A stretch of 64,000 bases of DNA from Pseudomonas sp. ZH-FAD (GTDB lineage: Bacteria; Pseudomonadota; Gammaproteobacteria; Pseudomonadales; Pseudomonadaceae), in the NCBI RefSeq assembly GCF_002803095.1, contig NZ_PGLR01000001.1, positions 62,001 through 126,000 on the forward strand, read 5' to 3'. Under the pieces are notes generated by a model. It ran no database searches, was not told the origin of the DNA, and worked only from the letters and a program-made list of their open reading frames with translations. The position numbers and the translations under genes are program-made. Below are positions 34,938 to 44,473 of the stretch, in pieces (position 1 is the first letter of the stretch; the number at the start of each line of letters is the position of its first letter).

Positions 34938-34994
34938 GGCGCACGTTCCGAGAAGGTGTGCGGCCGAGTGTATGAGCGGGAAATTGAGCGGCTG

Positions 34995-35012
34995 AATGTA
35001 CTAGGACGATTT
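34995..35012. promoter_or_regulatory. Candidate EnuR operator upstream of eutB
   Basis: AATGTACTAGGACGATTT shares 14 of 18 bases, including the core ACTAGGAC, with the site in the ehuB/enuR gap (36687-36704, opposite strand). Shared occurrence at the two pathway promoters suggests a common regulator, most simply the adjacent MocR-type EnuR. The rest of 34938-35235 holds a REP copy and a hairpin repeat. Confidence 0.5.
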
Positions 35013-35109
35013 TTTATTCGGGTACTTCAAGAGGTAAACAATCGGTGCGTTTGCGTAGGGTGCGCCGTGCGCACCGAAGCGACCCGGAAGCATTGGTGCA
35101 AACCGCTCC

Positions 35110-35224
35110 CGGATTTCATCCGGGCTACAAGAGCCCCTCTCCCCAACCCTCTCCCGCAAGCGGGAGAGGGGGCTGAATCCTTGTACCGTCGGAGATGTTG
35201 TAGGAGCGGCTTCAGCCGCGAAGC
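35110..35224. repeat. Hairpin repeat and REP copy downstream of enuR
   Basis: CCCTCTCCC and GGGAGAGGG around CGCAAG-type bases (about 35145-35171) form a stem of a common dispersed type. A REP copy, TAGGAGCGGCTTCAGCCGCG, lies at about 35201-35220. Both are between eutB and the enuR stop, where transcription diverges from nothing and likely ends. Confidence 0.6.
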
Positions 35225-35235
35225 TTCTTACCGTG

Positions 35236-36633
35236 CTAGAAATCATGCACCTTCGGGTACTGCTCGAAGACGTCCCGCACGATCTGCACGCCCTGGCGCA
35301 TCTTCGCTTCGCTGCATTCGGCGCCTACGCACAGGCGCACCGCTCGCGGCCGCGGCATGCCGGGCGGGACGAAGGGGTCGGGCAGGGTCAGCGCGACGTT
35401 GCGCCGACGCAGCTCGCGCAGCAGGCCATCGATCTCCCAACCCTCGGGCACGCGCAGCCAGCTGTTGAGCGAATAGGGGTGATTGCCGATCAGGTGCTCG
35501 CCCAGCTCCTGCTCCACCAGCGCCTGCCGGTTGGCCAGCAATTGCCGCTGCAGTTGCACCAGATCCTCGGCTTCACCGGAGTCGATCCAGCGTGTGGCGA
35601 TCTCACCGAGCAGCGACGGCGCCATCCAGCTGTTGACCCGCAGGATGCTCTCGGTACGCAGGGCCAGCCGCTTGGGCATCACCAGGTAGCCGATGCGCAG
35701 GCCGGTGAGCACCGACTTGGTCATGCTGGTGCAGTAGAACGACAGCTCCGGCGCGTAGTGACTGAGCGGCCGCGTGGCCTGCTGGCCGGCCAGCAGCGGG
35801 CCGTAGACGTCGTCCTCGATGACGTACACACCATAGCGGCGGGCGATCTCGGCGATCTCGCGGCGGCGCTCGTCGGGCATCAGCGCGCTGGTGGGGTTGT
35901 TCAGGTTGGGGGTACAGACCAGCGCGGTGATGCGTTCGTTGCCGCACATGTCCTCGAAGTGCTCGGGGTTCAGGCCGTAGCGATCCATCTCCAGGCCCTT
36001 GAGGGTGAAGCCGAGCACCTGCGAACTGCCGATGGCACCGTGGTCGGTCAGGCCTTCGCAGAGCACCACATCATCCGGGCCGGCCAGGGTCGCCAAGGCG
36101 AGAAAAATACCGTGGGCAGCGCCGCTGGTCAGCAGCACGTCTTCGATACCCACATCCATGCCCAGACGCGCCAGCCAGCGCACCGCCGCCTCGCGCTGGT
36201 GCTGCATGCCGGCTATCGGGCGGAAGGCGTGAATCCAGGGCTGATCCGCCTCCTGCGCCAGCTCCAGGCAGGTCTGCCGCCACAGACGGTCGTGATCTGC
36301 CGTATGCAGGATGCGCGCGTTGGAAAAGTCCATCAGCGCCTGCTCGCTGCGATCGAGCATGCTGGTGGCCACACGCTCACTGGTACGCCGCGAGACGAAG
36401 CTGCCACGGCCCACTTCGCAGCGCACGCGCCCCTGGCGCTCCAGCTCCTTGTAGGCGTTGGTCACGGTCTGCACGCTGATGCCCAGGGCATCCGAAACCT
36501 GGCGTTGCGGTGGCAACCGCTGGCCGTCGATCAAGGTACCCTGTTCGATGTCGGCTGCGACCGCCTGGACCAGCAGCTTGTATTTCGATTCGCCCGGGCG
36601 AGCGTTGGCCAGGGCCTTCTTCCAGTTGTGCAT
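35236..36633 (-). CDS. enuR: MocR/PdxR-type regulator of ectoine use
   Basis: 465 residues: an N-terminal GntR winged helix (about 15-80, SDALGISVQTVTNAYKELERQGRVR) fused to an aminotransferase-like domain with the PLP lysine in SMTKSVLTGLRIGY. EnuR/EhuR represses ectoine uptake and catabolism genes and is relieved by pathway intermediates bound to PLP. It is divergent from ehuB with a candidate operator in the gap. Full length. Confidence 0.87.
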   Translation of the reverse strand: MHNWKKALANARPGESKYKLLVQAVAADIEQGTLIDGQRLPPQRQVSDALGISVQTVTNAYKELERQGRVRCEVGRGSFVSRRTSERVATSMLDRSEQALMDFSNARILHTADHDRLWRQTCLELAQEADQPWIHAFRPIAGMQHQREAAVRWLARLGMDVGIEDVLLTSGAAHGIFLALATLAGPDDVVLCEGLTDHGAIGSSQVLGFTLKGLEMDRYGLNPEHFEDMCGNERITALVCTPNLNNPTSALMPDERRREIAEIARRYGVYVIEDDVYGPLLAGQQATRPLSHYAPELSFYCTSMTKSVLTGLRIGYLVMPKRLALRTESILRVNSWMAPSLLGEIATRWIDSGEAEDLVQLQRQLLANRQALVEQELGEHLIGNHPYSLNSWLRVPEGWEIDGLLRELRRRNVALTLPDPFVPPGMPRPRAVRLCVGAECSEAKMRQGVQIVRDVFEQYPKVHDF

Positions 36634-36686
36634 CGATGGCTCCTCCGGCGACTGCGCTCAAGCATCCCGCGCGAGGCGTTACGATT

Positions 36687-36704
36687 CAATTGTCCTAGTG
36701 CAAT
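36687..36704. promoter_or_regulatory. Candidate EnuR operator in the enuR/ehuB gap
   Basis: CAATTGTCCTAGTGCAAT, containing TTG and CAA arms around a CTAG centre. Its reverse complement aligns with the site before eutB. It lies about 55 bases upstream of enuR and 170 bases before ehuB, where it could control both directions. Confidence 0.5.
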
Positions 36705-36875
36705 GCCGAAGCGAAAAAAGCCTTTGTATGCTCGGGCCAAGGGTGGAAAACAGTGCCTTGGCACCTCAGAAGAATGACCACCTGGCGTGAACAGCGCTCC
36801 AACGCTCTTGATTTACCTGCCTCCTAACACAGCACGCCGCCGTTGGCGGACTACAAGAAACAGGAGAACACCAAG

Positions 36876-37721
36876 ATGAGTAGCGTTATCCCCTCCCGCT
36901 TCGGCCGCCTCGCGCTGGCCTGCACCCTGCTCACCGGCCTCGCCGCCGGCGCCCAGGCCTCGACCCTGGACAAGGTCAAAGACAGCAGCAGCGTGCGCAT
37001 CGGCTACGCCAACGAAACCCCCTTCGCCTATACCGCCCTCGATGGCAGTGTCACCGGCGAGTCGCCGGAGATCGTCAAGAAGATCTTCGAGCGCATGGGC
37101 GTCGAGAAGATCAACCCGGTACTAACCGAATGGGGCTCGCTGATCCCCGGCCTGCGCGCCAGCCGCTTCGACCTGATCGCCGCCGGCATGTACATCACCC
37201 CCGAGCGCTGCAAGCAGGTGCTGTTCACCGACCCGCACTACCAGCTGCCCGACACCCTGCTGGTGAAAACCGGCAACCCGAAGGGCCTGCACAGCTACGA
37301 AGACATCGCCAAGAGCGGTGCCAAGGTGGCGATCATGTCCGGCACGGTGAACCTGGGTTATGCCCGTAACTCCGGTATCACCGACGATCAGATCCTCCAG
37401 GTGCCGGACACCACCGCACAGTTGCAGGCCGTGCGCGCCGGTCGCGCCGACGCTGCAGTCGGCACCCAGCTGACCATGAAGGGCCTGGCCGACAAGGGTG
37501 GCGACAGCGTCGAAGCCATCGCCGAATTCAAGGACGACCCGGCCCATACGGGCTATGGCGCCCTGGCCTTCCGCCCGGAAGACAAGGACCTGCGCGATGC
37601 GGTCAATGCCGAGCTGAAGAAGTGGCTGGGCAGCGAAGAACACCTGGCCACGGTGGGGCCCTTCGGCTTCGACCAGTCCAACATCACCGACAAGACCGCC
37701 GCCGAACTCTGCGGCCAGTAA
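36876..37721 (+). CDS. ehuB: Ectoine/hydroxyectoine ABC transporter substrate-binding protein
   Basis: 281 residues with a Sec signal peptide ending near residue 29 (AAGAQA), followed by a family 3 solute-binding domain (VRIGYANETPFAYTALDGSVTGESPEIVKK). It captures ectoines in the periplasm for EhuCDA. AGGAG nine bases before 36876 supports this start; an in-frame ATG 11 codons upstream lacks one and would put polar residues before the signal. Confidence 0.88.
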   Translation: MSSVIPSRFGRLALACTLLTGLAAGAQASTLDKVKDSSSVRIGYANETPFAYTALDGSVTGESPEIVKKIFERMGVEKINPVLTEWGSLIPGLRASRFDLIAAGMYITPERCKQVLFTDPHYQLPDTLLVKTGNPKGLHSYEDIAKSGAKVAIMSGTVNLGYARNSGITDDQILQVPDTTAQLQAVRAGRADAAVGTQLTMKGLADKGGDSVEAIAEFKDDPAHTGYGALAFRPEDKDLRDAVNAELKKWLGSEEHLATVGPFGFDQSNITDKTAAELCGQ

Positions 37722-37785
37722 TGCATGGGTAACGCCGCGCACGAAGGTGCGTGGCGTGTTTCCCTGCATAGAGCGGTAGACATCC

Positions 37786-38445
37786 ATGACCGATCTTCTC
37801 CCCCTGTTGCTGCAAGGCGCCTGGGTCACCGTGCAAGTCACCTTCTGGGGCTCGCTGCTGGCCATCGTCAGCGCAGTGATCGCCGCCCTCGGCCGCCTGT
37901 CGCCGATCGGCCCGCTGCGTTGGCTGGCGATCACCTACATCGAGATCTTTCGCGGCACTTCACTGCTGGTGCAGCTGTTCTGGCTGTACTTCGTACTGCC
38001 GATGCCGCCGTTCAACGTCGAGATGAGCGCCTTCGCCGTGGCCATCGTCGGCCTCGGCCTGCATATCGGCGCCTATGGTGCGGAAGTGATGCGCGGCGCC
38101 ATCCGCTCGGTGGCCAAGGGTCAGTACGAGGCCTGCACGGCGCTGAACATGCGGCCCTCGAAACGCTTCCTGCGCATCATCCTGCCGCAGGCACTGTTGG
38201 CGGCGATTCCGCCGGGTACCAACCTGCTGATCGAGCTTTTAAAGAACACCTCGCTGGTGTCGCTGATCACCCTGTCGGACCTGGCCTTCCGTGCCCGCCA
38301 GCTGGACCAGGCGACCTTCATGACCCTGGAGATCTTCGCCCTGGCCCTGGTGCTGTACTTCCTCATGGCCCAGGTGATCAATCTCGGCATGCGCCTGCTG
38401 GAAAAACGCCTGAGCCGTGGCCGGATGCGCGGAGGCCTGCAATGA
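37786..38445 (+). CDS. ehuC: Ectoine/hydroxyectoine ABC transporter permease EhuC
   Basis: 219 residues, a polar amino acid-type ABC permease with about five membrane helices and the cytoplasmic EAA-type loop (CTALNMRPSKRFLRIILPQALLAAIPP). It pairs with EhuD. The stop overlaps the ehuD start. Confidence 0.87.
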   Translation: MTDLLPLLLQGAWVTVQVTFWGSLLAIVSAVIAALGRLSPIGPLRWLAITYIEIFRGTSLLVQLFWLYFVLPMPPFNVEMSAFAVAIVGLGLHIGAYGAEVMRGAIRSVAKGQYEACTALNMRPSKRFLRIILPQALLAAIPPGTNLLIELLKNTSLVSLITLSDLAFRARQLDQATFMTLEIFALALVLYFLMAQVINLGMRLLEKRLSRGRMRGGLQ

Positions 38446-39104
38446 ATTTCTTCGACTGGGATTTCGCCCTGAGCATCCTCCCGGACCTGCTCAAGGCCTC
38501 GCTCAATACCCTGCTGATCACCTTCGCCGGTTTTGCCATCGCCATCGTCGTCGGCCTGCTGCTGGCCATCGCCCGGCGCAGCAAGCACCTGTGGCTGTCC
38601 TGGCCGGTGGCCGGGCTGATCGAGTTCATCCGCAGCACGCCGCTGCTGATCCAGGTGTACTTCCTGTTCTACGTGTTCCCCAACTACGGGCTGAACCTCA
38701 CTGCGCTGCAGGCGGGCATCCTAGGCATCGCCCTGCACTACGCCTGCTACACCGCCGAGGTGTATCGCGCTGGTCTGGATGCGGTGCCGCGCGGCCAGTG
38801 GGAAGCGGTGACGGCGCTGAACATGTCGCCTCTGTCGGCTTATCGGCGGATCATCCTGCCGCAGGCGCTGCGGCCGATCCTGCCGGCGCTGGGCAACTAC
38901 TTGGTGGCCATGCTCAAGGACACCCCGGTGCTGTCGGCCATCACCGTGGTGGAAATCATGCAGCAAGCCAAGAACATCGGCTCGGAGAGCTTCCGCTACC
39001 TCGAGCCCATCACCATGGTCGGTCTTTTCTTCCTGCTGCTGAGCCTGGCCCTGGCCTGGTGCGTGCGGCGCGTGGAAGATCGACTGGAGGTCACTGCCCG
39101 ATGA
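38442..39104 (+). CDS. ehuD: Ectoine/hydroxyectoine ABC transporter permease EhuD
   Basis: 220 residues, the second permease subunit. It has about five membrane helices and the EAA-type block VTALNMSPLSAYRRIILPQALRPILP. ATG at 38442 overlaps the ehuC stop by four bases. GGAGG precedes it. Confidence 0.87.
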   Translation: MNFFDWDFALSILPDLLKASLNTLLITFAGFAIAIVVGLLLAIARRSKHLWLSWPVAGLIEFIRSTPLLIQVYFLFYVFPNYGLNLTALQAGILGIALHYACYTAEVYRAGLDAVPRGQWEAVTALNMSPLSAYRRIILPQALRPILPALGNYLVAMLKDTPVLSAITVVEIMQQAKNIGSESFRYLEPITMVGLFFLLLSLALAWCVRRVEDRLEVTAR

Positions 39105-39145
39105 CTGCTTTTCTAAACTCGACCGCTGCTGCAGGGAGTTCCTCC

Positions 39146-39925
<780 letters not shown>

Positions 39926-39933
39926 GGCGCACT

Positions 39934-40062
39934 GTGGGAGGCGCTTTAACGGCGAAGGGGTAGTCGCGGCTAAAGCCCCTCCCACAACAAAGCTCTCTGC
40001 CGTTCCTGTAGGAGCGGCTTTAGCCGCGATCATTCGCGGATGAATCCGCTCCTACAAGAACG
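39934..40062. repeat. Cluster of REP-type elements between ehuA and acvB
   Basis: Four REP copies, alternately oriented, fill the convergent gap: near 39934-39957, 39962-39985, 40008-40030 and 40031-40058. They probably serve as a transcription end for both sides. No gene fits here. Confidence 0.75.
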
Positions 40063-40067
40063 TGCTC

Positions 40068-41321
40068 TTAAGGCTGCTGCCGCGCCTTGATCGCCGCCAG
40101 CATCTTCTGCGCCAACGCGGCGTAATCACCATCGAAGTGGTGGCCGCCCTCGATCATCAGGTGCTCCCCCGGAGCACCGGCTTCGGTGCAGCCGCTCTCG
40201 GCCGCTTCCTCGCTGCCGTAGATGCAATACACCTTGGCTGCCGGCACCTTGCGCAGTTCGGGGCCGGTCGGCGCCTCCGCGCCATCCTTGCCAAGCCAAC
40301 CGCTTACGGCGATCTCGAAACTGCCGCTGCGGGCGAAGGCCAGCAGCAGCATGGTGTCGACCTGCTGCTGATCACTGACCGGCAAGCGGTTGTAGATCGC
40401 CGGCAGCACGTCGGCGCCGAAGGAATAACCGGCCAGCACGAAGCGCTGCACATGCCACTTGTCGCGGTACTGCTGCATCAGCCGCGACAGGTCGGCGGCG
40501 CTCTGCTCCGGGCTCTTGTGCTGCCAGTAGTAACGCAGGGTGTCGATGCCCACCACCGGATAACCGGCAGCGGCCATGTGCTCGGCGGACGCGCGGTCGA
40601 GGTCACGCCAACCGCCATCGCCGGAATAGAACAGGGTCAGGGTTTCGGCCGGCTGCACCGAAGGATGCTCGATCACTGGCATAGCCGCGCCCTGACCGGC
40701 GAGCAGGTGCTGCAACTGACCGGCCAGCAGCGTCGGCAGCGGCGTGCCCAGCGCGCCGATGCGTGGCTCGCCATTGCCCTGCTGACGCAGGAACCGCGCG
40801 TTGTCATCGCCCGGGTTGTCGTTCCACAGGGCGATCCAGTGGCCGTGCTCCGCCCGTTGTGGCAGCGGATCGGCGCAGTCCGGCTTGGCCAGGTCGAAGC
40901 CGACCGACAGCGCCTGGGCCTCATCGCTCTGCTGCGCCGCCAGCCAGCGCCAGGCCGAGGCCGCTGCCGGGCCGATACCGGCCACCAGGGTCGGGGCGCC
41001 GCTCAGTTCCTCGCTGGCCAGGCTGATCAGTTGCTGTTGCGCCTTGCAGTCGCCAGGCGAGAAGGGCAGTTGCAGCAGGCGCAGATCGCCGACTTCGGCA
41101 AAGCGGCGTAGCGTGGTTTCGTCCAGCGCCTGGTCGGCAGGCGTGAGCAGCAGCACACGCTGACGCGCGTCCCCCTGGCTCAGCAGTTGCGCCGAGTTGC
41201 CCTGTATCTGCACCGTCTGCAGATGCGGTACCGCACGCATCGACCACCACCAACCCACTGCGCCTGCAGCCAGGGCCACAACCAGCAACAACCCACCCAG
41301 CCTCCTTGTCGTCCTGCTCAT
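40068..41321 (-). CDS. acvB: AcvB/VirJ-family periplasmic hydrolase (aminoacyl-PG hydrolase)
   Basis: 417 residues with an N-terminal membrane anchor (about 9-27) and an alpha/beta-hydrolase-like C-terminal half carrying the nucleophile motif GYSFGADVLP near 322-326. In P. aeruginosa the gene in this position (PA0919, next to the MprF homologue PA0920) hydrolyses alanyl-phosphatidylglycerol; related AcvB/VirJ proteins are known in Agrobacterium. It follows mprF by one base, so the pair are cotranscribed. Confidence 0.83.
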   Translation of the reverse strand: MSRTTRRLGGLLLVVALAAGAVGWWWSMRAVPHLQTVQIQGNSAQLLSQGDARQRVLLLTPADQALDETTLRRFAEVGDLRLLQLPFSPGDCKAQQQLISLASEELSGAPTLVAGIGPAAASAWRWLAAQQSDEAQALSVGFDLAKPDCADPLPQRAEHGHWIALWNDNPGDDNARFLRQQGNGEPRIGALGTPLPTLLAGQLQHLLAGQGAAMPVIEHPSVQPAETLTLFYSGDGGWRDLDRASAEHMAAAGYPVVGIDTLRYYWQHKSPEQSAADLSRLMQQYRDKWHVQRFVLAGYSFGADVLPAIYNRLPVSDQQQVDTMLLLAFARSGSFEIAVSGWLGKDGAEAPTGPELRKVPAAKVYCIYGSEEAAESGCTEAGAPGEHLMIEGGHHFDGDYAALAQKMLAAIKARQQP

Positions 41322-41322
41322 C

Positions 41323-43959
41323 TCAGCGCCTCACCAGTCCACCCAGGCCGCCAGCGATCAACGTGGCGGTGTCGGCCAATGCCACCCAGGGATCAAGCCC
41401 AGCCGGCACGGCCAGGTAACGCGGCTCCCACTGCGGCAGGAACTTGTCCTTGAAGCGGCGCAGGCCCTGGAAGTTGTAGAAGCTCTCACCACGGTCGAAC
41501 ACCAGCGCACCCAGGCGCAGCGGCAGCGGCGCCCCCTTGCGCGTCTGCAGACCGGCCAGCGGCACCATGCCGAGGCTGAAGCGCGCATAGCCCTCGCTCT
41601 GGAACTGCTGGATCAGGCCGAGCATGAGAAATTCCATGGTCGACTTCGGCGCATCCGGCAGCACGCGCATCAGGTCGAGGCTGGCCACAGCGCGCGTCTC
41701 GCATTCCAGCAGGTTGGCGAAGGCCACCGCACGACCTTCGAAACGCACCACCACGACGCGAAAGTGCGCCAGGTACTCGGGGCTGAAACGGCCCAGGGAA
41801 AAGCCTTTCTCGCGTACGTTCTTGCCCTGCAACCAGGCATCGGAGATCGCCTGCAGCTCTGCCATCGGCACCTGGCCGGGGGCATGGAACTCCAGGCTCA
41901 GGCCATCGCGCTGACCGCGATTCCAGGTATAGCGCAGCGCCTTCATCTCCTTGCCATTGCTGGCCAGGTCGAAGGTCTTTAGATCCACCAGTGCTTCCTC
42001 GCCGAGCTTCAGCGCGGTCAGGCCGATGTCTATATAGCCGGGCAGGTTCTCGGCACGTACCTGGTAGAACACCGGCCGCGCATGGTGGCGGTCACACAGG
42101 TCACGGAACTGCCAGATCAGCTCGGCACGCGCCGCCGCCGGGCCAATAGGATCGAACAGTGCCACCAGGCTGCGGCCGCGCAGCGCGTACATCAGAAACG
42201 CTTCGCCATCGGGGTGGAACAGCAACGCCTTGTCGCCACTCAGGGCCAGGCTGCCCTCCGGCTGGCGCGAGGCCTGAACGATGGCGCGGGCACGCAGCAA
42301 CGCCTCGCTGTCCGGCAGGCTGATGCTCGGTGGTGTGGCGCGCAGCAGCCAGGTCAGGCCGACGGCCAACAGCACCAGGGCGCTGCCCAGTGCGGCCCGC
42401 AGGCCGCGCGGGGCGTTGGCATCCAGCTCGAACTGCCACCATAGCTGATGGCTGTAGGCGACATCTTGATACACGAACAGCAGCAGCCACACCGAGGCGG
42501 CGATCACCCCAGCCGTGGCCGCCAGCGCCAGGCCGGATGCCGGCACGTCCATCAGCCGGCTGCGCCGGTAGAACTCGCGGCGAAACAGCGCCAGCAAGCC
42601 GGCGATGGCCGCCAGGGCCAGGGCCTCCGGCCAGTCGAAGCCCTTGAGCAATGACAGCACCACACCCAGGCAAAGCAGCACCAGGGTCAGTGCCCAGGCC
42701 GCCGACAGGCGCCGGCGCAGCCCTTGCGCCAGCAACAGGCAAAGCGTGCCCACCAGGCTGGCCGCCAGGTGCGAGGCAGCGATCAGTTGCGGTGGCATGA
42801 GAAAGCCCAGGGCCTCGAGATGCTCATCCACAGTGGGGGTCACCCCGGAGAACAGCAGCACCATACCGGCGCAGAACACCAGCAGCGCCAGCAGCGGCAC
42901 CGCCATGCCGCTGGCCACGCGCGCCACCTGCCGTGGAAACCACAAGCGGCGCGCCTCGGCAGCCAGCAGCAGGAGCCCGGCCGCCACCAGCGGTAGCACC
43001 ACATAGAGCAGGCGATAGAGCAGCATCGCCGCGACCAGACCGGCCGGGTCGATGCGCGAGGAAAAGGCCGCCAGCAGCACTGCCTCGAACACCCCGACAC
43101 CGCCCGGTACATGGCTCAGCACACCGGCCGCCAGCGCCAGCATGTAGATCAGCACGAAGGACGAAAAAGGCGGCGCCTCGGGCAGCAGCAGGTACAGCAC
43201 GCTGGCGGCGATCAGCACGTCGAGGCTGCTGATCAGCAGCTGCGTCAGGCTCATGCGTAGGCCCGGCAGACGCAGACTGAAACGTCCCATATCCACCTGC
43301 CAGCAGCCGGGCGCGGGGCGCTCGGCCAGGCGTTTGCGGCTGACCAGCAGCACCACGGCCGTGGCGGCGACCAGTATGGCAACGGCCAACGCCGCCAGCA
43401 CCGGCTCGGACAGGTGCAGCGCGGCTGAGGCATCCTCGAGATCGAACAGCGCCGCCAATGCTGCGAGGATCGGCAGACTGACGCCAAGCGACAGGCTGGC
43501 GAACAGGCTCATGCGCGCCACATCGCCCGCACCGAGCCCATTGCGCCCATACAGCCGATAACGCACCGAACCACCGGACAATGCCGACAGGCCCACGGCA
43601 TTGCCGATGGCAAAAGCGCAGAAACCGCCCAGCGCCAGGGTCGGCGCCGGCAGGTTGACGTTGGCGTAGCGGCTGGCAGACCACTCGTAGGCGAGCATCA
43701 CCAAAAAGCCCAGCGCGGTCGCCAGCAGGGCACCAAGTAGCGCCTGCGACGGCACGGCTGCCAGGGATTCGCGCACCTGGTCCGGGTTGATTTCACGCAC
43801 CAGATGCCAGCAGGCGACCAGCGCCAGGCCGAACAACAGCAGCGAGAGACCAAGGCCGATCAAGTGGCGATTGCGTTGCAACCAGCCGGGTTGTGAAGGA
43901 GGAAGAAGATCAGGCGCATCAGCGCCCTGCACGGGGAGTTCGGATACCGCTCGACTCAT
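41323..43959 (-). CDS. mprF: Aminoacyl-phosphatidylglycerol synthase and flippase
   Basis: 878 residues. The N-terminal about 530 residues are polytopic membrane flippase; the C-terminal about 320 residues are a GNAT-fold aminoacyl transferase (FLMLGLIQQFQSEGYARFSLGMVPLAG). It transfers an amino acid (Ala in P. aeruginosa, Lys elsewhere) from tRNA to phosphatidylglycerol and flips the product, lowering surface charge. ATG 43959 has an AGAGG upstream; an earlier in-frame start at 43986 is less likely. Which amino acid is used cannot be read from sequence by eye. Confidence 0.88.
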   Translation of the reverse strand: MSRAVSELPVQGADAPDLLPPSQPGWLQRNRHLIGLGLSLLLFGLALVACWHLVREINPDQVRESLAAVPSQALLGALLATALGFLVMLAYEWSASRYANVNLPAPTLALGGFCAFAIGNAVGLSALSGGSVRYRLYGRNGLGAGDVARMSLFASLSLGVSLPILAALAALFDLEDASAALHLSEPVLAALAVAILVAATAVVLLVSRKRLAERPAPGCWQVDMGRFSLRLPGLRMSLTQLLISSLDVLIAASVLYLLLPEAPPFSSFVLIYMLALAAGVLSHVPGGVGVFEAVLLAAFSSRIDPAGLVAAMLLYRLLYVVLPLVAAGLLLLAAEARRLWFPRQVARVASGMAVPLLALLVFCAGMVLLFSGVTPTVDEHLEALGFLMPPQLIAASHLAASLVGTLCLLLAQGLRRRLSAAWALTLVLLCLGVVLSLLKGFDWPEALALAAIAGLLALFRREFYRRSRLMDVPASGLALAATAGVIAASVWLLLFVYQDVAYSHQLWWQFELDANAPRGLRAALGSALVLLAVGLTWLLRATPPSISLPDSEALLRARAIVQASRQPEGSLALSGDKALLFHPDGEAFLMYALRGRSLVALFDPIGPAAARAELIWQFRDLCDRHHARPVFYQVRAENLPGYIDIGLTALKLGEEALVDLKTFDLASNGKEMKALRYTWNRGQRDGLSLEFHAPGQVPMAELQAISDAWLQGKNVREKGFSLGRFSPEYLAHFRVVVVRFEGRAVAFANLLECETRAVASLDLMRVLPDAPKSTMEFLMLGLIQQFQSEGYARFSLGMVPLAGLQTRKGAPLPLRLGALVFDRGESFYNFQGLRRFKDKFLPQWEPRYLAVPAGLDPWVALADTATLIAGGLGGLVRR

Positions 43960-44079
43960 GTCGAAAACGCCTCTGATGGACGCCACCTCGGAGTGAGGCC
44001 TAGATCAGAGTGTAGATGTAACAAAATGTTCCATTGAGCCGAAACGCTCGTTGCGAATGTCCGAACTGGCTGGCGCCGC

Positions 44080-44346
44080 TCAGGCCTCGCCGAGAAACCT
44101 CAGGCCGGCCCCTTCGGGATCCACGCGCATCACTTCCATCTTCAATACCGGGGCGGGGAAAGGCAGATCCTGTACCTGGCCGATCACTTCGGTGCCGACC
44201 GACAAGCTGGCCATGTCCGGGTGCTTCACGTAGACACCGCTATCGGACAGATCACGAGTCTGCGCCAGCAACTCGCCGAAGCTGGGGTGGCTGATCTTGA
44301 TCCGGCACTTCATCGGGGTACGCACCTGCTGGCGCTGGTTCGGCAT
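44080..44346 (-). CDS. Single-domain PilZ protein
   Basis: 88 residues, one PilZ domain. It keeps the c-di-GMP signature RQQVR (RxxxR) near residues 5-9 and DLSDSG (DxSxxG) near 33-38, so binding is likely. A small PilZ gene occupies the same place in P. aeruginosa. A diguanylate cyclase lies 13 kb away in this window, but no direct link is shown. Confidence 0.85.
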   Translation of the reverse strand: MPNQRQQVRTPMKCRIKISHPSFGELLAQTRDLSDSGVYVKHPDMASLSVGTEVIGQVQDLPFPAPVLKMEVMRVDPEGAGLRFLGEA

Positions 44347-44417
44347 GGAGGCTCCGGGGGTAGGCGGACGGTGCAGCCTTTAATAACGCAAAATCGAAGC
44401 AATTCCCAACGCTCGAC

Positions 44418-44444
44418 AGAAAAAAGGCGCCATCGAGGCGCCTT
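44418..44444 (-). terminator. Rho-independent terminator downstream of the lpxL-type gene
   Basis: On the minus strand AGGCGCC, loop TCGAT, GGCGCCT, then six T's. It sits 30 bases after the stop of the acyltransferase gene and separates it from the PilZ gene. Confidence 0.85.
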
Positions 44445-44473
44445 CGTTCATCATCCTGCTCTGTGGCAGTACG

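Noticed and set aside
37725..39104. A single long plus-strand gene spanning ehuC and ehuD
   Set aside because: The early part of this frame is a shifted reading of ehuC with an Arg/Pro-rich translation. ehuC and ehuD each have clear starts and permease motifs.
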